DNA from: Hanleya hanleyi
Taxonomy: Eukaryota > Mollusca > Polyplacophora > Lepidopleurida > Hanleyidae
Length of the DNA: 64,000 bases
Assembly: GCA_036873755.1 (NCBI GenBank)
Contig: JAVTVY010016162.1
Span: 1 to 64,000, forward strand
Reading direction: 5' to 3'
A program made the position numbers and the translations under genes. The notes under the pieces are model-generated. The model was not told the origin of the DNA and did no database searches. It worked only from the letters and a program-made list of their open reading frames with translations. Positions 15,647 to 25,348 of this stretch are shown piece after piece. The first letter of the stretch is position 1; each line of letters begins with the position of its first letter.

Positions 15647-15662
15647 GGCCCTTTTCAGGGCC
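15647..15662 (+). terminator. Canonical histone-type 3' stem-loop
   Basis: GGCCCTTTTCAGGGCC fits the histone mRNA stem-loop consensus at every position. CAAA precedes it and AACCCA follows, and it begins 20 nt after the TAA stop. GGAAGAGGAAAC at 15676-15687 is a good purine-rich downstream element for U7 snRNA. No AATAAA is seen nearby on this strand. Confidence 0.85.
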
Positions 15663-15744
15663 AACCCATCTTTCCGGAAGAGGAAACTTCTATCAAAAGC
15701 ACAAAAAATTAACACCAGCCCCCATCATCCTTTCCCAAAGAAAA

Positions 15745-16412
15745 AAAAAAATTTTTTTTTAATTTTTTTGAAATTATTGAAAAAAATTATACCCTTCGGC
15801 CACCGCGCATGCGCACAATCACCCTAATTCAACCCCACACCCAGTCCATCAGATGCTCCTTCACCTAAGCTTCAATTTGATACCTCACTCGACCCACTTC
15901 GCCCAAAAAAATTTTTAGCTCCTTATTTCATCTTCACAAGCCCAGGTCAACGAAATTTCATAACCTTTTTGGAGCTAGGGGAGCCCCTAATGGTCCAATG
16001 GGGTCGAGTGAGGTATCAATGTGAAGCATTTCACGTCAGCTTCAATTTGATACCTCACTCGACCCACTACCTCCATGCGCATTTTTTTTATTTTTTTATT
16101 TTTTTTTGGAGCTAGGGGAGCCCCTAATGGTCCAATGGGGTCGAGTGAGGTATCAAATTGAAGCTTAGGTGAAGGAGCATCTGATGGACTGGGTGTGGGA
16201 TTGAATTAGGATGATTCTGCGCATGCGCGGTGGCCGAAGGGTATGAAAATAGCCTTTTTGGAGCTAGGAGAGCCCCTAGTGGCCCGATGGGGTCGAGTGA
16301 GGTATCAAATTGAAGCATTCATGAAGGGGCATCTAATGGACTGGATGTGGGGTTGAAATAATCCTTTTTTTCAAATTTTTTTCAATAATTTCAAAAAAAT
16401 TAAAAAAAAGAA
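15745..16412. repeat. Nested inverted repeat between the convergent pair-2 genes
   Basis: The main arms at about 15788-15894 and 16138-16244 are nearly perfect reverse complements (containing CTTCGGCCACCGCGCATGCG and GGTATCAAATTGAAGCTTAG). Poly(A/T) sequence outside them also pairs (about 15745-15787 with 16366-16412). A smaller palindrome (15999-16066) and three direct copies of GGAGCTAGG(G/A)GAGCCCCTA (15971, 16109, 16259) lie inside. Each arm holds a GCGCATGCGC (NRF1-type) palindrome, at 15805 and 16219. No coding sequence. Confidence 0.85.
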
Positions 16413-16622
16413 TGAACACTAAGCATTTTTTTAATTTTCTACTATTTTTATTAACACAAATAGAATGAACGTATTCACAAGGGTATTGAATTTTAATACA
16501 ATTATATCTGAGTATTGAATTTTTTAATACAATTAACAGTAAAAAAACTCTGAATTTTTTAATACAATTATACGCTCTCAAGCCACTTCATGTGTATGGT
16601 AAATGTTTTTCAACACTTGTTC
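16413..16622. other. AT-rich 3' flank of the CARD gene
   Basis: It contains three copies of a TGAATTTTTTAATACAATTA-like motif (about 16486, 16515, 16551) and - strand AATAAA at about 16446-16451, a possible polyadenylation signal for the CARD gene. A 16-nt stem-loop (16602-16617) has a GAAA loop and does not fit the histone consensus. Confidence 0.4.
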
Positions 16623-17804
16623 TCAATAGTTCGCCAACAAGACTTGTTTGAATTCATCATCGTCTTTCCGTCCCTGGTGCACGTATATGTACGTAATAAT
16701 CTCTTCACGTGGAATTTTGGGAGGGCAGGCCGCTTCCACTCTCAGGGCAATTTGCGTCTCCGTCACCGTCTGTAGTGCTTCAGTGATCAGTGCGTATGAG
16801 GGTACACTAGTGTCCTCTGGAATTTGAGGTCTGATGAGATCCGAGACTGTGTCGATGTACTTCTGATAAATATAGTGAGACACCTGGTAGGCCAGAGCTT
16901 GACGAATTGCACTTGTGAGACTCTGCAACTGCCGCCACGCCGTTAATTTCAAAGTGACACCCTGAGGACAAGCAACAAGCTCTTGCGTATCTAACCGCCT
17001 TCGCCATTTACGAATATGCACCAGGAGTTGATCGTTGAAATAAGCACAGCTCACAAAGATGTCGTCACCCACATGAAATTTCGCTTCGTCACTCCCCTGG
17101 TCGCGAATAACCGCATCGATGGCGTAATCAAGGGTCTCCAGTTTTTGCCAGGAAGCGTAGGTCAAGGCAATATGCTTACCGGGTCTGTCGTTAAAGCCCG
17201 CTGCATTAAAATGCACTTCTTCGTCTTTCACACTCACAGTTAAATAGGGTGGGAGCTCCCAAATGTCCGTGTGAGCTGCCTGGTAGGCTTCCTGGATGAG
17301 ATTATTGATCTCAAGGACAGACATAGGAAGTTCTACCTCTTGTTTCACTTGCTGGGGTACTACTGGCTGCTCAACCACAGGTATTTCTAACGGTGTTAGT
17401 CGAGGGCGTTTGGGTCGTCCAGCACGTTTAGCAGGTGTACTCTCTGGGCTAGTGTGCGTACGTTTGCTAGCTGTACGCTCTTCGGCGGTATCCATCACTA
17501 AGATATCATCATCATCATCTTGTATAACGTCGTCGGCTTCAAGTAGATCTGCTAGTTCGCCATTTCCCGTGATCTTCAACCCCGCCACGAAGACTAGAAA
17601 TGCATAGGGACCACGGCGCGGTACACAGTCGATGAGAGCTCTGTTTTGTGCTGAAGGAGTTTTCTCCGCCATGATATTTTCCACACCCTCTTTCACGAGT
17701 ATGTTTTCCTGCATAAGGAAATCACATAGTTCAGCCACATGCTGTATTTCACCAATGAGGCGAACACGTTACTTTTGTAACTTCGCTTGCTGGGCTGCCT
17801 CCAT
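16623..17804 (-). CDS. CARD - acidic - AT-hook/NLS - double PC4-like protein, with an in-frame TAA at codon 12
   Basis: An ATG at 17804 opens 11 codons, then TAA at 17771-17769. The same frame is then open to 16623. Residues here count from the GTG at 17738. A CARD covers about 1-68 (LCDFLMQENILVKEGVENIM; VPRRGPYAFLVF; GNGELADLL), and CARD-like sequence also precedes 17738 after the TAA. Then come an acidic stretch (69-87), a basic AT-hook-like NLS (KRAGRPKRPR, 104-113), a SUMO-type site VKQE (131-134) and two PC4-like halves: about 165-212 (ALTYASWQKLETL) and 220-282 (FHVGDDIFVSCAYF, LLVHIRKW, VTLKLTAWRQLQSL). CARDs join inflammasome or apoptosis complexes; PC4 binds ssDNA. The combination suggests a nucleic-acid-linked immune modulator. 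The TAA may be a nonsense mutation. Confidence 0.7.
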
Positions 17805-18067
17805 GACTGTGGGCTCAGGCTGATGAAAAACTAATACGGAGTAATAGTCTGTTGAATTTGCACTGGTAAAATCAAAAAAAGTAAATGGTTCTCCACAGCT
17901 CATACAAGTAGGCAAGCAGGCTGGATGACTGGCTAGAGGTGAAGCAGACTAGAGGTGAAGCAGGCAGGCAGGCAGGTAAACAGACTGGGAGGCAGGTCAG
18001 GTCAGGTAAGTGACAGTGCTCCGCAAAAGTAGTGCAATGAATGCATCCCTACCCTAAAAAATCGACT
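17805..18067. other. 5' flank and probable leader of the CARD gene
   Basis: Between the TATA box and the ATG on the - strand. It holds a CAGG/GGCAGGCAGGCAGG short tandem repeat (about 17905-18005) and no other gene. Confidence 0.5.
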
Positions 18068-18076
18068 CCTTTTATA
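18068..18076 (-). promoter_or_regulatory. TATA box of the CARD gene
   Basis: The - strand reads TATAAAAGG, a near-ideal TATA box, 15 bp from the edge of the 13-unit YY1-site array. The leader to the ATG at 17804 would be about 240 nt. Confidence 0.7.
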
Positions 18077-18090
18077 CGTTTTTCTACAAT

Positions 18091-18581
18091 CCGCCATTTT
18101 GTACCCAGCACCCACCATCCACACACACGCCGCCATTTTGTACCCAGCACCCACCATCCACACACAATCCGCCATTTTGAACCCAGCACCCACCATCCAC
18201 AACAATCCGCCATTTTGAACCCAGCACCCACCATCCACAACAATCCGCCATTTTGAACCCAGCACCCACCATCCACACTTGCCGCCATTTTGAACCCAGC
18301 ACCCACCATCCACAACAATCCGCCATTTTGAACCCAGCACCCACCATCCACAACAATCCGCCATTTTGAACCCAGCACCCACCATCCACACACACGCCGC
18401 CATTTTGAACCCAGCACCCACCATCCACAACAATCCGCCATTTTGAACCCAGCACCCACCATCCACAACAATCCGCCATTTTGAACCCAGCACCCACCAT
18501 CCACACACGCCGCCATTTTGAACCCAGCACCCACCATCCACACACGCCGCCATTTTGAACCCAGCACCCACCATCCACACA
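18091..18581 (+). repeat. YY1-site minisatellite, 13 units, upstream of the CARD gene
   Basis: Thirteen units of 36-39 bp, with cores CCGCCATTTTG at 18091, 18130, 18169, 18207, 18245, 18282, 18320, 18358, 18397, 18435, 18473, 18510 and 18547. Each carries (G/A)(A/T)ACCCAGCACCCACCATCCAC and a variable (ACAACAAT or ACACAC) linker. Unit and orientation are the same as at 14581-14735. Long open frames across the array on the - strand (GWWVLGSKWR repeats in all three frames) are by-products of the repeat, not genes. Confidence 0.9.
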
Positions 18582-18611
18582 CACACACACGCATCCGCAC
18601 ACACCCAATTG

Positions 18612-18641
18612 TGACGTCACCCAAGGTTCTGCGCATGCGCA
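18612..18641. promoter_or_regulatory. CRE and NRF1 palindromes distal to the YY1 array
   Basis: TGACGTCA (18612-18619) is a perfect ATF/CREB palindrome. TGCGCATGCGCA (18630-18641) is a perfect NRF1 palindrome. They sit 31-60 bp beyond the last YY1 unit and complete a dense promoter cluster for the leftward CARD gene. Confidence 0.6.
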
Positions 18642-21600
18642 GTGAAGCGCTATCTACTCAATTTCACCCTTGTATACTACTTTCACTTCTATTGCAAAAA
18701 ATAGTCCGGATGAAGTTTTCACTTCAGTAACAATACGAGAGAACTGAAGGGTAATTTCATTTGCATCAACAACAATAGAGGGTTGAAGGATAACATAATA
18801 TGTACCAGTCTTTGGAGTGGACAAACATGGTGGTCTTGAAGAGCTCTCTTTCTTGTGTTTTCATGAATACAACATAATCAGCAACGCAACGGTAAGAAAG
18901 GCATAATAGGAGTTGAATAACATTGTCACTGCATCATAGTTGTATTGGTATCCGCATGTGTATTCTGCTGGTGCTGCACGCACATTCTTTAGTCGATATA
19001 CCAACTGCGGCCTCGGAATACACTCTTGTACACTAGGGTAATTAATTAACCAATCGAAACCCTGCAAGTTTCTCTGAAACGTTATAACGCATGTAATGTA
19101 ACGCATGAAATGTAATGCATGTAATGTAATGCATTAACAATATGTGAGAACTGAAGAATACTTTCAATTGCAGCAATACGACATGGCTGATAATTTCATT
19201 TGCGTTAAAAACAAGACTGCAACAATAATTACAGCAGGATGTAATTAATGATTGTAACAACGAGAGGACTGATATATGTTTACATGACCAGAGCTTGATA
19301 AACTGATGTATGAACTTAAATTATTATGGCAATAATTTGGCCGAAGTATGATTTTTTTTCCAGATCATGTACATGTAAATTGCGTTTCTTCAAAGTCAAT
19401 TCTGGAACAATTATCTGATCTTGGTACTATGCATAGTTGCTCTTATACGCCCTAAAGCGAACGAATTATATGATGGCGATTTCCATCCGTCCGTTCGTGT
19501 CCAATCTGTATGTGGGACAGTTTCCTATCTACAGTTTGAATATTTTGTGAGTGAATACCCTACGCAGAGACGATTTGTCGCGTACCAAAAGGAAGATTGA
19601 GGGTGAAAGGTCACTGTCGCCTAAAAATCAGGAAATTATAGAAAACTGCAAATTTGTTTGTGAGTGGATTCATTAGGGGGAAAAGCTGTGTCGCGTAACA
19701 AACTTTAGGGAACCAAACATAGGGAACTCATTAAAAATCACATTTTGCAGTGTCAGTAGATACGTTAGCCCCATACCAAAATTAAGGTCAAAGGCGAAGG
19801 TCAAGGTCACGGTGACCCCGCAATCTGGAAATCGTTAAAAATTTGTATTTTGTTGTGTCAGTAGACAATGACTAAATATACATTTAGGTCAGTGGTCAAC
19901 GAATTACGTCGACGTCCTGTGGACCCAGATAACTTTCCATTGTCATGGTCAATGGAGAAAAATATTTTTGAAAATTGGAGCGGGCGGTGATGATAAACAA
20001 CAGTTAGTGTAATGAATCAAACACTAAACACAACCGCTAAACTGGTAAACCATATCCGTCCCTCCCCCAAAAAAGTTAATATGTACCTCCTCCCATTGGT
20101 TTAGAGATTATACCTTTTTTATTCAGTATGAAATATCATGCTACATGTATATATGAATGGAAATAAGCTATTGAAATAGAAGCTAATTCGCTGGGTGACA
20201 CGTCAACATGAACACCACATCGGGAGCCGGATCAAGCCTAGGGTCCTCCGCTCTGACAACACGAAATACAAAGCGTGATCGCCCGGAATTGATGACGTCA
20301 CGAGAAATTCCCAGATAAGCTCCGTCTTGGTCCTGACATATTCAGATAGAGCAGATTGAACCATATTGACCTTTGCATATCATTAAATGAAGTGGCCGGA
20401 AGTCTTCTTTGACCTTGCGCAATGATGTTTACGGTGCTGTTTGTGCGCATGCGCAGGGAAAATAGTCACTTCAGGCCACGTCATTTAGATCAGAGCTCAA
20501 TATGATACATTGTGCGCTTTCCCTACTACTTACGATAGATTATTCAACTTCATTCGCGAAGAATTTTGCCGACTGGCTTCACAGGAATAAAATTAGCCTA
20601 ATATCGATTTATCTGGCAAAACCGCTCGAAACATGGGAATAGTTCGTTTGAAATGAAACAGCCTTTTATATAGTTCTGCAGATGAAAGAAAACGAACCCT
20701 GACCGCCATAAAATCCCTTCTTTTATTGTGTAAAATATCGAATGGCAAATCATGACAGTATGAACAGGCTGGGCTAATCAAACGATATCAATCACCTTCA
20801 AGCTGGATCATTTATCTCTGTATGGAAGGTGATAGCTCTGACGCGTGATTTCCATCGCATAATTAGAAAGGTGAATATTCTCAGCAGAGACCCTGAATCT
20901 ATTATACTGGTCGGGTGACGAAACGTATTAGGCATATTTTTCGAGCTAGCACTGATCGTCTTCCCGTTATTCTGACGATACTGTCTTATTCGCAGACTCT
21001 GACTAAGGACTGCCGTGATGTCAGATGTGGAAAGATTCTCATAATTGAGAGACAGAGACAACTCCAGTCATTTTATTATAGAAACGTACAGCTTGATTTC
21101 GCATCATTTTTTTTCTGAAAAATTGCCTTTAACAATACGACCAACTCATTTGACCAATTTTGCTATATGGATGTCAGATTTGGGTTGGCACCATGTGGAA
21201 AGGATGAGGTGATTTTTTTTTAAACATATTCTGAATGATACATGTATACGGTCTTTGAGGAATTTTGTCGATTCCCAGAGAGTATTATTAATAATACCCT
21301 ATTATTAAAATTTATGGGGAGAGCTCACACGTTGGTAAATATTGGTTTAACACATATACAGTACATCTGTTATACTATAGTTGGTATTCACCGTACAAAA
21401 TAAAACCGGGACAATCCGGCATATACCTTTATTATTTATAGGCTACTATTTGCGTAGCAAATGAGTATTACATAACACGCGCATAATTAACAGTATTGAC
21501 AGACAGCATATTGAACATGATCAGCTTCCCAAATACAAATTTATCATTAAAAAGTGTTAAATTGACAGTTAAACGCAACACTAAGCCTATCTGTCCTGGG

Positions 21601-22173
21601 GGGGGGAGGGAGTCGAAAAGTGCCCCCCTAGTGAACTTTTCTCTGCTGCTCCGAAACGACAAAACTGAGGAGGCTGAAACTTGGTGACTTGAAAGCTTAT
21701 TTTATTGGTGTCATTTTGGGCCTATTTCCATATACCCCGGGGCAGAGGATCATGGATAAATTCAAAATGGCGGCCATGTGGTATCCGTGAAAGTCGTGTT
21801 TTTCAATCTTTTCGCTCCATTTCTTCACATTGTCCTTGCCTAAAAGGCCTCGAAAGTATTTTATTTATGCAAAACTAATTATTCTATATTTTATTTGATT
21901 TTTTTCGAGAGAAAAATCGGTAAAATGATAATTTCGAAAAATCGACCCCAAAAAGGCCGAAAAAATGGCTTCCTCTTAAAAAAGTGGTGGGTACTGGCAA
22001 GAATTCATATGATCCTACAGAGAAATATACTGACTTCATATCTCTAATAACATCACCAGAACCAAGTGATCCCTGTGGTTATTTGTATCCCAACTACGCT
22101 TTTTGTACAGTTGTTCATGTGCACATCTTGGATGACATGACCACACGGCATCTAGCACCGGGTTGGTCGGTAC
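18642..22173. other. Non-coding, repeat-like sequence; right boundary of the viral element not found
   Basis: No supported gene. Short AATGTAATGCATG repeats lie at about 19084-19137. A diffuse repeat-like stretch (19440-19880) has GGTCAAGGTCA-type segments. Another GCGCATGCGC site is at about 20447-20456 and an AAAATGGCGGC site at about 21765. The end of the Polinton-like element is probably near 18.65 kb, but its TIR and target duplication could not be identified. Confidence 0.4.
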
Positions 22174-22389
22174 TACACTGAAAAATAAATTTCTTAAAAT
22201 TTAAGGAATATTCTCCGACTATTACACCGGCGGAATATTCCTTAAAATTCAAAAGGAATATTCCGTAGCATGTTAAGGAAATTTCTTAACATGGTAAGAA
22301 ATATTCCTTAGTTATGTTGAGGAATATTCTGCTGGAGTAATAGTCTGGGAATATTCCTTAAATTTTTAAGGATTTTTTTTTTCTGTGTA
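22174..22389. mobile_element. TIR MITE with internal palindromes
   Basis: A 216-bp element with inverted ends, TACACTGAAAAA at the left and TTTTTCTGTGTA at the right. The arms extend about 70 bp (TTTAAGGAATATTC, ACTATTAC(A/T)CC). TA next to both ends fits a mariner-type TA target. It has no coding capacity. Confidence 0.75.
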
Positions 22390-23339
22390 GATGCAAATAT
22401 CCAAGAGCCTTGATATGATAGCCCCACGCAGCCATCTGATGGAAAATGATGAACTATGTGACCGCCCGATAGAAGAAAACGGTCCAAACGAGGGAGTATT
22501 CATAGACTTTCACATTCTTTTTCAGAACAAATACCCATGCGGCCCGACTTCGACCAAGCACTTCATTCTCCACCATGTTTACAAGTCACAAAACTACAAT
22601 CACACCGATGTTTACAGAGGATAAGCCTCGGGGATGAAACGTCCACCATCAGAATCTATCCATAACGAGAGATCCTGAAGGATCTTGGCGCCCACCATTA
22701 TCCGATAATTGTAAGCTAATAACAAGAGGATCTTTTGTCCATTGTTACTAAGAACAAACGATTGATTTGTTGCAGAAATTTGAATTTGAGCGATAAAGAA
22801 TGATACTTCTTCACTGCACTGCAATTTATTTCTGCAATCGCAAAGACACAAAGTAGGTCTGCTGTTACCCAACATATAAACAGAAACAATTTGTTGTTCA
22901 ATATAGATTTATTAAGAAAACATAATGTCGAGGTCACCCTGTCGAATACGATGACATGAAATGCCTGGTAACAAGGTTTGACTGTGAAATTAAAGATGGC
23001 AGGTAGGTGGCCATAGTACATACTCCGTAGATTCCTTCTGTATATAGGAGCACCTCCAATGCTAGGAGTGTTATACATGCATATATATATAGAATTGAAA
23101 GTCCATTAATTACAACACATATAAGGGAAGTGGGAAGAGGTGCCGAGCCACATGACTTCACAGTATAGTCTTCCGGTTAACCTATTTTAAAGCACATACC
23201 AAGAATATGTGTTGTATCTCAGGTATGCTTTTATTGTACCTGTTCATGTGGAAACTTGGATGATATGATCACACGGCCCCTAGCACAGGCATAAGCGGTA
23301 TTAAGGCATATAAAAAGTAAAGTAGAATATGCGGGAAGG
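22390..23339. other. Non-coding sequence, no gene supported
   Basis: Only short open frames without recognisable domains. A segment at about 23230-23290 (GGATGATATGATCACACGGC) repeats one at about 22130-22150, so both belong to a dispersed repeat. Confidence 0.35.
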
Positions 23340-23740
23340 TGTTGAATGTCATTTGGAGCATTGCACATACCCAGAGTCGCTCAGACGAGATGAAGGGTCT
23401 ATGATAAAGGCAGATATATCCTCTGAAGCCCTTGCAATGTCACGAAGGTCTTTGAGGCACTCGGCACACAGTTTTGTAAACCAGGGCAAGAAATTTGTCT
23501 CTTGTGTCCTGAGGGATGTCGCACGTGACAAGGATATGTATGCGAGACTGGATGTTCAGAGCACAGCTGGCAGGTTGGATCCACAGTAAACAGGTTGAAC
23601 ACAGCTTTGTTTGACTGGAGTACATAGGTTCCTGTCAGGAGCCTCAGCTGAATGGGGAGGGCTCGGACATCTGTTACACACATCGAGATAGAGGATTTCC
23701 CAGGATGAGGCTTTCCTGTTGGAAAGTAGCTGGGGGTCAT
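23340..23740 (-). pseudogene. LINE reverse transcriptase C-terminal remnant
   Basis: The C-terminal zinc-knuckle part of a non-LTR retrotransposon: LRLLTGTYVLQSNKAVFN, then VDPTCQLCSEHP, then, in other frames, HILVTC and RTQETNFLPWFTKLC. Two frame changes break it within about 400 bp. No RT core is seen upstream on this strand, so it is a truncated, inactive copy. Confidence 0.7.
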
Positions 23741-24571
23741 ATATCTGAGAAAAAGATATATATTAAATTTTTAAATGGGACTAAAAACACATGTTGCATA
23801 AATAGACTGCAATGCTGACCTGTGTACCAAATTTGAAGAAAAAAATCTGTTAGTTCCCTGGAATTTGTAAAACAATAAACGCTGTTTTGTATTGGTTTAG
23901 ACTATGGAACTTGTCCCACTTTTCGCTACTGATTCATGTACGACATGTCACTGATTGAGAAGGGAATAATTATCTTTTACTTTTTTCTGGCTATAACTTA
24001 CCATTACTGAAGACGGAATAAAAAATTTGCAATGAACTGTATGGGAAGTACCTGATGTTGGTGACATAATAGAATAAAAGGAATGTTTGTACTTACTTGT
24101 CAGAAGACACTCCAACGATTAAGTACAGGAATCGACACCTCGTCAGAGCATCCTGGTGATCTCTATCTCTTCTTCATGATACCCATTTCAAGGCATCAAA
24201 GTCAAGGCATCTTGGAAATGCCCATGCAGGCCACCCATGGACATTGGTAGAGCGTAACCCAAGGACTGGCTTGAAGTATGTGCCAGGAGCCTCGAGTCAG
24301 TGTAAATTGTCCGTATTTTACACATTTTAAATCTGGTGCTCAAAAGTGACAAATCACACTGATTTTGGTCATTGGCTATGAACGGAGACCCTTTATTGGA
24401 CGTCTGATTATGGATTAAGGGAGTAGATGCTTAGAATTATCGATGTAATTTAGAATTCATATAGTAAATTTCTAGTATGCTCGAATTCGTTCTTGCTTTC
24501 GTGTAGAAATTCATTCTATTTTCATTTGTGATTGTTGTCCGATTTGGTGAGAAATATGTTGGAGATGACTT
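23741..24571. other. Non-coding flank between the LINE remnant and the Helentron
   Basis: No gene supported. It may contain the 3' terminal region of the leftward Helentron, but no end hairpin was recognised with confidence. Confidence 0.35.
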
Positions 24572-25348
24572 TCAATGAACGGATGTAAATGCACAGAATA
24601 CAAGTCCATGGTTAGACCAGTAAGTTGGTATTACGCCAGCCTGCACACTCTTTTCATTGGTGTAGATGTGGTCGAGTAATGTCCCATTTACAGTTGTAGG
24701 TTCACTGATTAACTGGGTAAGTGCTAATTCCTGTTCCATGAATTGTACAAATGTATTATCTTTCTCCAGCAAGTTCATATTGAAATCTCCAAGAAAGAAA
24801 GTCGGTTTCTGTGTATTTATGAATGGCTGGATATTGTTGCGTACAACATGTTGTAGTTGTAAATTTGACAGTTTTGGTGTTTTGTAGATGAATATAACTT
24901 GAACATCATTTCTTTTGATTTGTGCATTTATGAAGATAAATTCAACATCATCATAGATGTGAGAATTGATCTTCTTCACAGTTATATCATGCTGTATGTA
25001 TGCGACTAGTCCATGAAATGGTCTGGTCATGTTCGATGGCCGAGCTTCATCTAATCTGTACGTTTGAAACCCTGGCAGGTCATACGGATCAGCTCTGTCT
25101 GTATTTACAAGACGTGTCTCACAAATTCCAATTAAGTCTGCATTCTGTATATTTGGGTCACTCTTGATATCGTCTATATGTAAATGCAGTGACCTAGCAT
25201 TGTTGAACAGTAGTTTTACCTGAGAGTTGTCAATACTGTACAGAGGTGTATAACACAACTGAAGTGGATTCTTGTAAAGCCTTTCCTTTTCTTGGTGTAC
25301 CTTTTCATCCACTTTTAATGCTTTCTCATTGAAGTCAAGAATGTGCAA
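24572..25348 (-). pseudogene. Helentron AP-like endonuclease domain
   Basis: 258 open residues with the endonuclease/exonuclease/phosphatase fold: LLFNNARSL (N motif), GICETRL (catalytic Glu), YDDVEFIFI, FFLGDFNMNLL (DFN motif), LLDHIYTN and a final SNHGLVFCAF (SxHxxV motif). It is continuous in sense with the helicase: the helicase C-terminal motif runs into it, with the frame changing near 25400. In Helentrons this domain is thought to help target or nick DNA. The motifs are intact even though the fusion is broken. Confidence 0.85.

Noticed and set aside
16602..16617. A 16-nt stem-loop just after the CARD stop codon as a fourth histone-type end
   Set aside because: Geometry is right (6-bp stem, 4-nt loop), but the loop is GAAA, the stem lacks GG/CC ends and it starts only 5 nt after the stop, so SLBP recognition is unlikely.
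13191..17804. Reassigned TAA codon in the element
   Set aside because: TAA is used as the normal terminal stop in several intact genes here, such as the polymerase, the acidic-protein gene and the IAP-type RING gene.
18002..18636. Long - strand open frames (up to 200 codons) with GWWVLGSKWR repeats
   Set aside because: They occur in all three frames because the YY1-site array lacks stop codons. They overlap the CARD promoter and have no other coding support.
18642..24571. Host protein-coding exons
   Set aside because: No open frame over 130 codons with recognisable similarity and no convincing splice-bounded series, apart from the LINE remnant.
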